Shown: positions 1-9,148, numbered from the stretch's first letter. The stretch is 64,000 bases of DNA from Longimicrobium terrae (GCF_014202995.1 NZ_JACHIA010000014.1:97837-161836); one strand, 5' to 3'. Translations and numbers: made by a program. The notes: generated by a model not told the origin, from the letters alone.

Positions 1-210
1 CGCGACGGGGACGAGGTGGCCGTGCTCGCCGGCCCGCCGGACGAGGTGGCCGAAGAGGTGGAGCGCATCCGCGCCGACAACGCGGAAGCCGCCGCCGCGG
101 CGCAGGCGGCCGCGGACGCCGAAGCAGCCGCCGGTGCGGATGGACCGGCCGATGCGGCTCCGTCCGCCGCGCCCGATGGTGATCCCGCACGGCCGGTGGG
201 GGCGGCGTGA
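1..210 (+). CDS. C-terminal end of an unrecognised protein (5' truncated by window edge)
   Basis: An open frame runs in from the window edge and stops at 208-210. Its visible part is about 69 residues: a short acidic ordered-looking piece (DGDEVAVLAG, then EEVERIRADN) followed by an Ala/Pro/Asp-rich low-complexity tail. No domain can be named. It overlaps the FHA gene by a GTGA junction, so the two are probably translationally coupled. Because an FHA protein and a Ser/Thr kinase follow, a PP2C-type phosphatase would be a natural neighbour, but nothing visible here proves that. Confidence 0.55.
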   Translation, partial: RDGDEVAVLAGPPDEVAEEVERIRADNAEAAAAAQAAADAEAAAGADGPADAAPSAAPDGDPARPVGAA

Positions 211-1238
211 GGGCGCTGCTGGCCGCGGCCGCGCTGCTGATCCTGGCCGCGGACCCCGCGGCGGGGCAGTGGCCGTTCGGGCGGAGGAGGCAGCCGCCGC
301 CACCGCCGCCCGCGCAGACGGCTCCCGCGCAGGCCGCGCCGGCGCCCGCGGCACCGGCCCAGCCCGCCGCGCCCACGCCGGAGCAGATTCAGGCGGAGGA
401 AAAGGCGCGGCTGCTGCGCGACGCGCGCGCCCGCGACTTCACGCGGCAGGTGACGGCGCAGAACGCGGAGGAGCGGCTGATGGCGTGGGGCCTCGTCCGC
501 GCCATCGACCCGGCGGACGGCGAGGCGCTGCGCGGCTACGAGCAGGCGCGGCGCGACCTGGATGCGGCCAAGAAGCTGGAGGAGGCCAACAAGGCGCGCG
601 AGGCGGACGCGGAAACGCAGAAGCAGGTGCGGGCGCAGCTTCGCGAGGCGAACGCCGCCTTCGACGCGGGCGAACTGGACCGCGCCGACCGCGCGGTGGA
701 GGACGTGCTGGCGACCTCGCCGGACGATCCGCAGGCGCTTTCGCTGCGCGCGGCCGTGGCGGAAAAGCGCCGCTCGCGCGAGTTCCGACGGCTGCTGCTT
801 TCGGTCGGCGGCTTCTTTGGATTGTCCGCCGCCGTCATTTTCTGGATGGCGTGGCGCGGCATCAAGGAGCGCCGTTCGCGCAAGAAGGAGGAGGCCGCCT
901 CCACCCCGGCCGCGCCTCGCGCGCTGCTCAAGGTGGTGGACGGGATTTCGCGCGGGCGGCTGGTTCCGCTGCAGGCGGACGTGTTCCGCATCGGCGCGGC
1001 GCAGGGCGAGGGGGCAGGGGAGCAGAACGATCTGGTGATCAGCGATTCCGGCGCGGTGGTGTCGCGGTATCACTGCTCCATCATCCGCAAAGGCAAGGAT
1101 TATCTGCTGATCGACAGCAGCCTGAACGGCACGGAGCTGAACGGAACGCCCCTGCAGCGCGGCGAGCACCACGTGCTGGCGGACGGCGACGAGTTCATCC
1201 TGGCCCGCGCGGCGCGGGTCAAATTCCTGGTTACCTGA
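207..1238 (+). CDS. Membrane protein with C-terminal FHA domain
   Basis: A 343-residue protein with a GTG start that overlaps the upstream stop. The N-terminus is a signal peptide (LLAAAALLILAADPAAG). A Pro/Ala-rich linker, a charged helical region of about 150 residues that may hold TPR-like helices, and one membrane segment (LLLSVGGFFGLSAAVIFW, about residue 205) follow. The last 100 residues are an FHA phosphothreonine-binding domain with the core pattern (FRIG, SRYHC, LIDSSLNGTELNG). FHA domains read Ser/Thr-kinase phosphorylation, and a kinase gene lies 113 bases downstream on the same strand. The signal peptide plus the later membrane segment would place the FHA domain on the cytoplasmic side. 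Its phosphorylated partner is unknown. Confidence 0.85.
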   Translation: MRALLAAAALLILAADPAAGQWPFGRRRQPPPPPPAQTAPAQAAPAPAAPAQPAAPTPEQIQAEEKARLLRDARARDFTRQVTAQNAEERLMAWGLVRAIDPADGEALRGYEQARRDLDAAKKLEEANKAREADAETQKQVRAQLREANAAFDAGELDRADRAVEDVLATSPDDPQALSLRAAVAEKRRSREFRRLLLSVGGFFGLSAAVIFWMAWRGIKERRSRKKEEAASTPAAPRALLKVVDGISRGRLVPLQADVFRIGAAQGEGAGEQNDLVISDSGAVVSRYHCSIIRKGKDYLLIDSSLNGTELNGTPLQRGEHHVLADGDEFILARAARVKFLVT

Positions 1239-1351
1239 CGCCTTCGTTTCGGGTTGATGACGATCAGGCGGGGGATGGATGAGACGCGGAGGGCGGATGC
1301 GGCGCCTTTCGCGTCTCGCTGTTTTCCGATCGGAACACGCCACGCGCGGCC

Positions 1352-2182
1352 ATGCGGACCGCGATGAATCCCTCGTACGAGACCGTGCGTCTGCTGGCGG
1401 AAACCGCGAGCGGCAGCCGCGTCACGCTGGTCCGCGCGGCGGATGGGCGTCTTCTCGCTCGCAAGCAGGTGCGTCCCGACGCGGGCGACCGGCCGGACCT
1501 GCGGCGGCGCATTGAACTGGAGGGCGAGATCCTCGCGCGCCTCGGCGGGCAGCACCACGTGATCGGCTTCGCCGGCCGGGCTGGATCCTCCGCCATCCTG
1601 CTGGAATACGCGCCCGGCGGCTCGCTCGCGGACCGCCTGTCCGGGGAGCATGCGCTGGCGCCTGACGTGTGGCGGACGATTCTCGCGCAGCTTGTGGACG
1701 CGGTGGATCACGTGCACGCCGCTGGCCTCGTGCACCGCGACCTGAAGCCGGGCAACGTGCTGTTCGCCGCGGACAACGGTCTGCGGCTGATCGACTTCGG
1801 CGTGTCGGCGGCGATCGGGTCGCGGGGGACGCTGGCGCCGTCGTGGGAGGAGGATGACGTGGGGACGCTGGCGTACGCGGCGCCGGAGCAGCTTGCCGAT
1901 CCCGCATCCGCCACGCATCCGGCGGCGGACGTCTACTCCCTCGGCGTGCTGCTGTACGAGATGTCGAGCGGCCGCCTGCCCTATGAGCTGGAGCCGGGCG
2001 AGGACGAGCCGCGGCTGCGCGAGCGGATCATCGCCGGGGGCGCGGTGCCGCTGCGGGAGCGCGTGCCCGGCATCAGCGCGGCCCTGGACGAAGTCGTATC
2101 CGCCGCCCTGGCGCACGACCCGCACGCGCGCATCCCGAGCGCCGCCGAACTGCGCCGCGCCCTGCTCACGGTGCCGCTCTGA
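1352..2182 (+). CDS. Small cytoplasmic Ser/Thr protein kinase
   Basis: A 276-residue protein that is almost only a Hanks-type kinase domain. Visible motifs are the ATP-anchoring Lys (LLARKQV), its Glu partner (LEGEIL), the catalytic loop HRDLKPGNV (about residue 129), the metal-binding DFG (LIDFGVSAA) and APEQL. There is no transmembrane segment, PASTA or other sensor domain, so it differs from the long receptor kinases of many bacteria and probably takes its input from a partner. The FHA protein just upstream is the obvious candidate. The ATG at 1352 is used; an ATG four codons later (MNPSYE) is equally possible. Confidence 0.9.
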   Translation: MRTAMNPSYETVRLLAETASGSRVTLVRAADGRLLARKQVRPDAGDRPDLRRRIELEGEILARLGGQHHVIGFAGRAGSSAILLEYAPGGSLADRLSGEHALAPDVWRTILAQLVDAVDHVHAAGLVHRDLKPGNVLFAADNGLRLIDFGVSAAIGSRGTLAPSWEEDDVGTLAYAAPEQLADPASATHPAADVYSLGVLLYEMSSGRLPYELEPGEDEPRLRERIIAGGAVPLRERVPGISAALDEVVSAALAHDPHARIPSAAELRRALLTVPL

Positions 2183-2480
2183 GCCCCCTACAGACCGCAA
2201 CCTTCACCCGCCACGAAGCGGTGCGGCCGGTGCCGTGGCGTGCCCGCGCGCTGAGGTCTCCCTTTCTCCCGCGGAGCGGGGGAGAGGGCCGGGGAGAGGG
2301 GGCCTCTCCGGCCGCGCGGCACCATCCGGATCGCGCCGAATCGCAGTTCCCCCTCTCGCGCCTCTGCTTCGGCCGGGAGGGGAGCGGGGAGGGGCCGGGG
2401 GAGGGGCCTCCCCGCCGCTGCGCCAAACTCCATCCTCCGAACTGAATCACCTGACGCGCCGCCGTTCATCCACAACGTAA
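2183..2480. repeat. Gene-free stretch rich in imperfect G/C palindromes
   Basis: About 300 bases after the kinase without a plausible gene. They hold alternating pyrimidine-rich and purine-rich blocks (CCCTTTCTCCCGCGGAGCGG, then GGGGAGAGG; later CCCCCTCTCGCG and GGGGAGGGGCC) that can fold into nested hairpins. This is one of several dispersed repeat types in the window. No promoter was identified. Confidence 0.5.
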
Positions 2481-2517
2481 AAGGCCCCGCAACGAACCCG
2501 TTGCGGAGCCTTCTTTT
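2481..2517. terminator. Bidirectional rho-independent terminator
   Basis: A stem of about 13 pairs with one mismatch (core CCGCAACG/CGTTGCGG, loop AACC), flanked by A's on one side and TTCTTTT on the other. It sits between the converging kinase gene and the protease gene, 45 bases after the protease stop, and can serve both strands. Confidence 0.8.
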
Positions 2518-2557
2518 ACGCCCGCCGCAGACTGGCATCGTTCAGCCGGTCACGCGA

Positions 2558-3661
2558 TCAGCAGGTGGCGTCTTCGGTGTAGACGCTGGTGTACATGGCG
2601 CTGGTGCCGTTGGGAAAGTTGGCGGTCACGCGGTAGAAGTACGTGCTCTGGTCGTCGTACGCCCACGCGTACACCCACAGGCACGAGCTTACGCCGGTCC
2701 ACGCATTCCCGGTGGCGTACGACGTCCCGAACGCCTGCGCCGCGCCGTCGCTGTTGACGGTGGTGTTGGAGTAGTTGGCGTAGTAGTCGTTCACGGTGCG
2801 CTCCTCCACCCGCTCCACCCAGTACGAGGTGGCGCCGGCCACCGCGTTCCAGCTCACCTGCACCTGCCCGCCCACGTTGGCCACCGTGACGCCGGTCACC
2901 GGCGGAAGCGGATACAGGTTGCGCAGCGCGAGCTGGTCGTAGTAGCTCAGCCCGGACCACGACGGCGCGTTCGGCGGGCAGCCGCCGTAGAAGTTGCCGT
3001 TGTTCATCACCGAAGCGCCGTCGCCCGAGGGCGTACCGTACACCGGCGAGCCATCGTTGGTGTTGGTGTGCGCCAGCCCCAGGTTGTGGCCCAGTTCGTG
3101 GGTCATCACCCACACCTGCTGCGCGTACGAATACGTGGTCAGGTACTGGCGGTTGACGACGACGGTGGTGCCCGGCGCACCGTTCATCGGCCACGACCCC
3201 TGCGCGGCCGCGCAGTTGTTGCCCCAGTTGACGAACGACACCACCACGTCGGCCACGCCGGTGGTTTCCACGAAGGTGATGCCGCCGCCCTGGGACGCGC
3301 TCCAGTTGGCCATGGCGGCGCGGGTGGCGTTGGCCCACGAGGTGTTCTCGGCCGCGATGGCGGTCAGGTTCACCGTGATGGTGCGGCGGTTGGCGGCAAT
3401 GGTGCTCACCACGCGCTGGGTGCGCGGACCCGTCTGCCGTCGCAGCGCGGCCTTTTCGATGCGGATGTCGCCTTCCACCAGAAAGTAGCCGCCCTCGTCC
3501 ACGATCCGGGTCTTGTCGAAGCCCATGTTCACGATCCGCTCGACCAGGTCGTCCTGCGGCTGAACGGCCAGCGGCTCCGACCCGCCCGACGTGTCGGAGC
3601 AGGCGGCCAGCACCGCCGCGCCCAACAGCGCGGGCACCAGCTTCCACAACTTCATCTTCAT
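2558..3661 (-). CDS. Secreted zinc metalloprotease lipoprotein (metzincin, M57/M10-like)
   Basis: A 367-residue protein starting with a lipoprotein signal peptide (lipobox LAAC), so it is predicted to be exported and lipidated. The active site is the full metzincin signature HELGHNLGLAH (about residue 190), followed by a possible Met-turn (SVMNNG). This pattern matches the family called dual-action HEIGH metallopeptidases (M57). Two Cys pairs in the catalytic part could form disulfides. The C-terminal 100 residues have a fibronectin-III-like look (VTGVTVANVGGQVQVSWNAV, TSYWVERV), suitable for binding a surface or substrate. The gene stands alone between a terminator and a palindrome-bearing upstream region. 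The substrate is unknown. Confidence 0.88.
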   Translation of the reverse strand: MKMKLWKLVPALLGAAVLAACSDTSGGSEPLAVQPQDDLVERIVNMGFDKTRIVDEGGYFLVEGDIRIEKAALRRQTGPRTQRVVSTIAANRRTITVNLTAIAAENTSWANATRAAMANWSASQGGGITFVETTGVADVVVSFVNWGNNCAAAQGSWPMNGAPGTTVVVNRQYLTTYSYAQQVWVMTHELGHNLGLAHTNTNDGSPVYGTPSGDGASVMNNGNFYGGCPPNAPSWSGLSYYDQLALRNLYPLPPVTGVTVANVGGQVQVSWNAVAGATSYWVERVEERTVNDYYANYSNTTVNSDGAAQAFGTSYATGNAWTGVSSCLWVYAWAYDDQSTYFYRVTANFPNGTSAMYTSVYTEDATC

Positions 3662-3711
3662 GGCATCCTTTTTCGGTGGGTGGCACCTCGGCGTGGAGGT
3701 GCTCGTTGTGT

Positions 3712-3736
3712 AGACATTAATCGGCTGATAATGTCT
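3712..3736. promoter_or_regulatory. Perfect 8-bp inverted repeat upstream of the protease gene (possible operator)
   Basis: AGACATTA and TAATGTCT are separated by 9 bases and lie 51-75 bases upstream of the protease start, in an AT-rich patch of otherwise GC-rich DNA. Size and position suit an operator for a dimeric regulator. A second small hairpin (GCACCTC/GAGGTGC) lies between it and the start codon. No regulator is encoded beside it. Confidence 0.3.
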
Positions 3737-4009
3737 TTGTGGGAAGGAAAGTAGCAGGAAGCCGCGAGGTCCTCAAGTGATCGCTGCGTAACAATTCAGC
3801 GTGGCGGCCCGGCGGCGGGTCGCGAGCCGTGCGGCACCCGGTGATGCCGAGGTTCGGACGAAGGCGCGGCGGCTCGGCCGGAGTTTCCCCGGCCGACCAT
3901 CGTCACGAATCGTCCCGCCGAAGTTCTTTATCCGGTTGATCGTTCTCGCCGCATGTGGATCGCGGGCAGCTCTGCGGCGCCTTGATCCGAGCCCTGCCAA
4001 TCCCGGTCC
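3737..4009. other. Gene-free interval between two minus-strand genes
   Basis: Reading frames here are short and lack ribosome binding sites or recognisable domains. The stretch is the 3' flank of the CHAT gene and the distal upstream region of the protease gene. No convincing terminator was seen. Confidence 0.4.
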
Positions 4010-5632
4010 TCAGTGCGCGATCGCGGAGTTCGCGGGGCACCGTTCCGGCAAACCGGTTCCGGACAGGCCGAGGCGCGCGAGCACCCACCCAACGGGGCCC
4101 CTCCACCGGAGCGGGCGTTCCAGCATGCCGAGTTGCTGAAGGGTGCCCTGGGCGGCGCGCGAGCCCGCATCCCACGCGGTGTGGAGCCAGCGCGCGGCCA
4201 TTGAGGTATCCGCCGGGACGCCGGCTCCGTCCAGGTATTGCGCGCCGAGCGCGTACCGTGCGTCGGCAGAGCCCGCACACGCCGCTTCCCGGAGAAGCGT
4301 GTGTGCCGCGTCGAGTTTCACCGGCACGCCCAATCCCGTCTGATACGCCAGGCCCAACGCGTACATCCCGCGTACGGATCTGGCTCTGGCGGCCGTGAGG
4401 TACTCGTGAACCGCCCTGGTCGTATCCGCCGTCACCAGCTTTCCCTCGAGGTACAGGTCGCCCAGATCCACATGCGCGTCGTGGGAACCAGCCTGCCCGG
4501 CCATCGTCAGATAATGTACGGCGGAGTCGCTGCCGGTCTCGGCGAAGATGACGCCGAGTCTGCGCATGGCCTCGGCGCTGTGTCCTTCATCGATGGCGCG
4601 ATGCAGCCAGTGCCTGGCGAAGTGTGGGCTCCTGCCCTGAACGCCGTATCCGTTCTGATGAACGGCGGCCCAGGCGATCATGCTGCGGATGTCGCCCTTG
4701 TCGGCACCCTGCTTCACCAGCTCGGCGCCGCGAACAGAGTCGACGGGGGTGCCGCGGCCGGAAAGGTATGCCCATCCCAGCAGTCCCAGCGCCTCTGGCT
4801 CGCCGGCCGCCGCGGACTTCTGGAAGAGGCGAAAAGCAGCTTCGTAGCGCCCCTTTGCGCAGAGCGTCTTTCCAGCCTCCAGATTGCCCGAGCCGCCCGT
4901 CGTACTCGCGGTCCCGCAGTCCATCACCTGAAACGCCACAGGAACGTCGGGCGGCGGCTGATCGCGGACGGGCCAGCTCGTGGCGAGGATGATGGCCGTC
5001 AGGGCGGCGGAAGCGATGGCCGCGTACCGCTTCTCGCGGCGAAAGCGCGGCTGCAGAAAGAGCCGCGCGGGATCCACATCGGCGCGGTGCACCAGTTCCG
5101 GCAGAATCGGGCCCGGTTCGTTCAACTCCAGCACCGTACGAGCCTGATCGAACGCCATCTGGACGGATTCCCCGGATGCGATCGCGCCGTAGAACTCGGC
5201 GTTGAAGCGGATGGCATCCTCATCCAGAATCTCGCCTGTAGTGCCGATCGCGCACCCGACGACCTGCGCGACGGCTTCCGCCTGTGACCGGGAGTAGCAG
5301 GCGCTCAGGACCACGAGACGGACCTCGTTCTTGAACACCTGAAAGGCCCGCGTCATGGCCACCGTGCTCACCCGCCGCTTGTCGAGCCCGTCCGGCGACG
5401 CGAACACCAGAACGCCCTCGTTGCCGTGCCCACTGAAGTGCACGATCCGCGGCCGTGTCGTGCGCAGTTCATTGGCTAGATCACTTGGGCGCGCAGCGGG
5501 TCTCCATTGGAAGTCCATCACCGCTTCCGTACGGTCAACCTTGATCCGTTGCTGCGTCTCACGAACGTCTTCATCCAGTCTGAGCGTTGCGCCCGGGTCA
5601 GCCGCCAGGAACAGAACCGTGATCTTCTTCAT
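4010..5632 (-). CDS. CHAT-domain protease fused to a membrane segment and Sel1 repeats
   Basis: A 540-residue protein. Residues 1-165 form a CHAT domain, a caspase-like peptidase fold: the catalytic His lies in VHFSGHGNEG and the catalytic Cys in VVLSACYSRSQ. One membrane helix (YAAIASAALTAIILATSW, about residue 205) follows. Residues 255-520 hold about six Sel1/TPR-like repeats (for example LGLLGWAYLSGRGTPVDS). The Sel1 array is a protein-interaction scaffold, probably extracytoplasmic given one helix and no signal peptide, while the protease would be in the cytoplasm. CHAT proteins often act as effectors or signalling proteases in bacterial conflict and stress systems. The target is unknown. 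The gene diverges from the CPA1 antiporter. Confidence 0.85.
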   Translation of the reverse strand: MKKITVLFLAADPGATLRLDEDVRETQQRIKVDRTEAVMDFQWRPAARPSDLANELRTTRPRIVHFSGHGNEGVLVFASPDGLDKRRVSTVAMTRAFQVFKNEVRLVVLSACYSRSQAEAVAQVVGCAIGTTGEILDEDAIRFNAEFYGAIASGESVQMAFDQARTVLELNEPGPILPELVHRADVDPARLFLQPRFRREKRYAAIASAALTAIILATSWPVRDQPPPDVPVAFQVMDCGTASTTGGSGNLEAGKTLCAKGRYEAAFRLFQKSAAAGEPEALGLLGWAYLSGRGTPVDSVRGAELVKQGADKGDIRSMIAWAAVHQNGYGVQGRSPHFARHWLHRAIDEGHSAEAMRRLGVIFAETGSDSAVHYLTMAGQAGSHDAHVDLGDLYLEGKLVTADTTRAVHEYLTAARARSVRGMYALGLAYQTGLGVPVKLDAAHTLLREAACAGSADARYALGAQYLDGAGVPADTSMAARWLHTAWDAGSRAAQGTLQQLGMLERPLRWRGPVGWVLARLGLSGTGLPERCPANSAIAH

Positions 5633-6105
5633 GATGATCGTCAGCGGGGATGGATGGGTGGTGCAGATTGTATCAGTCGGTCAGGTGTGTCCGATTTCGC
5701 TGGTCGATGGGCGCCCGGATACGCCGGATGGATGAGGCGGGGCACACGATCGCCGCCGCGGATGTGCATTGCAATGGACATCGCGATCCAAATCGTCTCC
5801 CATCGTAAACACCCGCTTATCAGCCCGGTAAGCGCCGTCAAGTTTATCGACTAAGTATATCGCTGTATCCTTCTTCCCGCGGAGCGCGATCCGGAACGAC
5901 GTTCCTCACCCTTGCGTTCGCGATGGCCAACAATGCTGATTGTTGATGGATGCAGCGCTGGATGGATGGCGCTCGTTCCGCGGCTGAGTTCGGCTCGTGT
6001 CCGCGGAGCTGACGTGAGGCGTGGACGACTGGATCTTCCGCGCGCTGGCGGCAATCGATCGCGAGTTCTTGAAGCAGGGGATCACCCGTTGCCCGTGGAG
6101 GCGTG
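5633..6105. other. Divergent intergenic region (CHAT gene / antiporter gene)
   Basis: About 470 bases with several AT-richer patches (for example TTTATCGACTAAGTATATCG near 5839) that could hold promoters for both divergent genes. A short open frame beginning GTG at 6021 encodes about 29 plausible residues but has no ribosome binding site or homologous look and runs into the antiporter gene in another frame, so it is not called. Confidence 0.35.
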
Positions 6106-7719
6106 ATGGAAGTGTTCGAGGTGGTGATCGCGCTGCTTCTGGGCGGGGCGGCGCTGGCGGCGGTCGCGCGGCGGATCGGGGCGCCGTACCCGGCGCTGGT
6201 GGCGCTGGCCGGGGCGGCGCTCGCCCTGATCCCCGGCGTGCCCACGCTGGTGCTGGATCCCGAACTGGCGCTGGCGCTGTTCGTGGCGCCGGTGCTGGTG
6301 GACGCCGCGTTCGATGCCTCGCCGCGCGACCTGCGCACCAACTGGCGCGCGGTCACCAGCCTCGCCTTGGGCGCTGTGGTGCTCACCGTGGCCGTGGTGG
6401 CGGTGGTGGCGCGGCTTCTGGTTCCCGGCATGCCGTGGGCGGCGGCGGTCGCGCTGGGCGCCATCGTGGCCCCGCCGGATGCCGCGGCCGCCACCACCGT
6501 GCTCAAGGCGCTGCGTCCTCCGCACCGTCTGCTGGTCATCCTGGAAGGCGAAAGCCTGTTCAACGACGCCAGCGCGCTACTCATCTACCGGCTGGCCGTG
6601 GGCGCCATGCTCACCGGCACGCTTTCCGGATGGACCGTGGTGCCCATGCTGCTGATCGTGACGGTGGGGAGCGTGGTGCTGGCGCTGGTGCTCTCACGGC
6701 TCACCCTTGCCGTCAGCGCGCGCATCACCGACGTATCCACCGCGGTAGTCGTGCAGTTCTGCAGCACCTTTGGGGTGTGGATTCTGGCGGAGCAGCTTCA
6801 CCTGTCCGGGATCATCACGCTGGTGGTGTACGCCATGGCCGCCTCGCGTCGCGCGGCCGAGGTGGTGCCCGCGCGCATCCGCATTCCCGCGTGGGCCGTG
6901 TGGGAGGTGGCGGTATTCGTGCTGAACGTGCTCGCGTTCATCCTGGTGGGATTCCAGCTTCGGTCCATCAGCGAGCGCGTGACGGGAGCCGCCGGGGCGC
7001 GGTATGCACTCGTGACCGCGGCCGTGTGCGCGGCGGTGATCGTGGCGCGCATGGCGTGGGTGACGGGCGCGGCGGCGTTCAGCCGGTGGCGCTGCCGCCC
7101 GCATCCGGACGGCACGCCCGGCCCGCGCGATCCGGTGGCGTTGAGCGCCGGCGCGGCGGCGGTGGTGGGATGGTGCGGAATGCGCGGCACGGTGACGCTG
7201 GCCGCCGCCCTCGCGCTCCCCACCGGCGCGCATGGCGGCGCCGAGTTTCCGTACCGCGACCTGATCATCGTGACGGCGTTCGGCGTGGTGCTGGGAACGC
7301 TGGTGCTGCAGGGACTTACGCTGCGCCCGCTGATGCTGCGCCTGGGGCTGGAGGATGACGGCAGCGTGGGCCACGAAGTCCGTCTGGCGCGGGTGGAGAC
7401 GCTGCGCGCCGCGCTCGCCGCCGCCGAGGCGTGCCCCGAGGCCGAAACCGCGGCGCTCGTGCGGCACCGTTACGCGCTCCAGCTGAGCCGCGCGGAGGCG
7501 GCCGTCTCCATCCCGGCCGGCCCGGTGGACCACGACGGCCAGGACGCGGACGAAGCCGTGGTCCGCGCCGCCACCCGCGCCGAGCGCCGACGCCTGGTTG
7601 CCCTCCGCGCCGACGGCACCATCGGCGACGCCGCCTTTCAGCGCGTGGAAGAAGAGCTGGACTGGGCCGAGCTCGACTGGGCGCGCGTGGTGCAGGCCGG
7701 CGCGCGCGAGGAGGAGTAG
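6106..7719 (+). CDS. CPA1-family Na+/H+ antiporter
   Basis: A 537-residue integral membrane protein with about 12 hydrophobic helices over the first 410 residues and a charged cytoplasmic tail of about 130 residues. CPA1 hallmarks are visible: GESLFNDASALLIYRL with the ion-binding Asn-Asp pair, and GWCGMRGTVTLAAALALP in the last third. It exchanges Na+ (or K+) for protons and so handles pH and salt stress. The ATG at 6106 is preferred over the adjacent GTG because a GGAG lies 6 bases upstream. It converges with the ATPase gene. Confidence 0.9.
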   Translation: MEVFEVVIALLLGGAALAAVARRIGAPYPALVALAGAALALIPGVPTLVLDPELALALFVAPVLVDAAFDASPRDLRTNWRAVTSLALGAVVLTVAVVAVVARLLVPGMPWAAAVALGAIVAPPDAAAATTVLKALRPPHRLLVILEGESLFNDASALLIYRLAVGAMLTGTLSGWTVVPMLLIVTVGSVVLALVLSRLTLAVSARITDVSTAVVVQFCSTFGVWILAEQLHLSGIITLVVYAMAASRRAAEVVPARIRIPAWAVWEVAVFVLNVLAFILVGFQLRSISERVTGAAGARYALVTAAVCAAVIVARMAWVTGAAAFSRWRCRPHPDGTPGPRDPVALSAGAAAVVGWCGMRGTVTLAAALALPTGAHGGAEFPYRDLIIVTAFGVVLGTLVLQGLTLRPLMLRLGLEDDGSVGHEVRLARVETLRAALAAAEACPEAETAALVRHRYALQLSRAEAAVSIPAGPVDHDGQDADEAVVRAATRAERRRLVALRADGTIGDAAFQRVEEELDWAELDWARVVQAGAREEE

Positions 7720-7744
7720 GTTTCAGGATGCTTTTCGTCCAACT

Positions 7745-9148
7745 TCAACTAGTGCCATTCGTAGCGGGGAAATTGCGGACCTGCGCACGGGCGTGCCCTG
7801 ATAGTTGCAGATGAATCAAGACCCGTAGCGTCTCACTCGCGAGCTTCACATGGCCTCTGAGGTTCTCGTCTCTGACGATCAAACCAGCATCTTCCAACCG
7901 TCTCCAAGCCTCACTGATCTCGTGCGTGGAAACTTTTATGCTGTCCGTGATGTCCGCACTGTCGACCCACTGCTCCGAAATAGCTGCTACTTTCGTGAGC
8001 AGGGTCCAACGACAATCAAGTGCACGAGCCGAGTATCCATCAGTCCAACCATAACGAATGCCCAACGTGGCTAAAGCGCCATTCTCGTTATATGTGCCGT
8101 CTTGGACATCCTCGTCGTCGATAAAGTAGTCCTCATCTACGTCAAACGCGGCGTGAGCGAAACGTTGAAGAAGATGAGGTATACCTTGAGCCATCCGGAC
8201 GATTCTAAGCCGAGCTGATGCAGTAATCAGCGTTCGACGGCCATTCTCCCTATTCCCTTCCTCCAAAGTCTTATCGATAATGACCGTGCTTTCCCAATCC
8301 TTTAATCTCTGCAGATGAATAATCTCGAATAGACCCAAAGCAGCTGGGTGGCTATTCCTGAGGATGGGAAGCATTTCAGGTAGCCCAGCGACTCCAATCA
8401 TGAAATGCCTGCAGCCAAGGCTGTCCAGACGCCCCAGTAACAGTTTCAAAAATGACCCAAGTCGTAGCTCAGGCGACGAGTTCTCAGCTTCGTCGATGAG
8501 GAGGAGGACACCATCGTAGTGTGCACGAAGGCGCTGGTCCGGGTCCGTAAGGGCTTGGATTGTCTCCGCTAGTTTGTAAGCAAACCTCTCGTTCGCAATA
8601 AGATCTTCCTGATGTGAAGGATCTCGAATACTTACCCCCGCAACCTCAATGCGACGGACGAGGGCCCAAAGATCAGCTAGAAATGCTCGCGTTTTTTCTG
8701 ATTCTGTGAGTTTCTTCTCCAATCCCAAGATGATCTTAGATAGAAGTGCTGTTTGCGTAGTCGAAGAATCAACGTCCGTGTCTATCACAAGATAGCTGAA
8801 GCCCTTCGAAACCCTGCCTTCTGCGAGTGCTTTAAGGTAGAACAATAAGGATGATTTGCCGAAACCGCGCTCACCGACCACCAAGAAATTCCGTGGTTGA
8901 CCAGAACGCGTGTGGACTAATGCCTCTATCATCCTTGTCAGTTCCTCTTGACGTCCGATAAACATCCCAGGCGAAATCGGCCGAGTAGGACTAAACGGAT
9001 TCAAGCGGGCGGAGGCAGCAGCCGCGAGGACGTCGAGATCATCCGGAGAGAAGGCAAGTTGACGTATGACCTCTGCACGCTCTTCATCTGGCAAGTCGCC
9101 AGTGATCAAGGCGGCCAGTCGCTCATCATCAATAGGATGGATGTTCAT
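7745..9148 (-). CDS. AAA-type ATPase with anti-sigma-like N-terminus and C-terminal winged helix
   Basis: A 467-residue protein. Residues 1-50 (DDERLAALITGDLPDEERAE) resemble the N-terminal helices of zf-HC2-type anti-sigma factors but lack the His/Cys zinc ligands. An Orc/Cdc6-like AAA module follows (GMFIGRQEELTRMIEAL) with Walker A VVGERGFGKSS and Walker B GVLLLIDEAEN. The last 75 residues look like a winged-helix domain (STHEISEAWRRLEDAGLIVR). It follows the sigma-factor gene on the same strand, 88 bases apart. Coding sequence here is clearly lower in GC than its neighbours, which suggests horizontal acquisition. The ATG at 9148 is chosen; an in-frame TTG at 9253 overlaps the sigma gene. 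ATP-dependent control of the sigma factor is an inference. Confidence 0.8.
   Translation of the reverse strand: MNIHPIDDERLAALITGDLPDEERAEVIRQLAFSPDDLDVLAAAASARLNPFSPTRPISPGMFIGRQEELTRMIEALVHTRSGQPRNFLVVGERGFGKSSLLFYLKALAEGRVSKGFSYLVIDTDVDSSTTQTALLSKIILGLEKKLTESEKTRAFLADLWALVRRIEVAGVSIRDPSHQEDLIANERFAYKLAETIQALTDPDQRLRAHYDGVLLLIDEAENSSPELRLGSFLKLLLGRLDSLGCRHFMIGVAGLPEMLPILRNSHPAALGLFEIIHLQRLKDWESTVIIDKTLEEGNRENGRRTLITASARLRIVRMAQGIPHLLQRFAHAAFDVDEDYFIDDEDVQDGTYNENGALATLGIRYGWTDGYSARALDCRWTLLTKVAAISEQWVDSADITDSIKVSTHEISEAWRRLEDAGLIVRDENLRGHVKLASETLRVLIHLQLSGHARAQVRNFPATNGTS

Noticed and set aside
6021..6110. Short frame before the CPA1 antiporter (MDDWIFRALAAIDREF)
   Set aside because: No ribosome binding site, no stop before running into an out-of-frame overlap with the antiporter gene, and no family resemblance.
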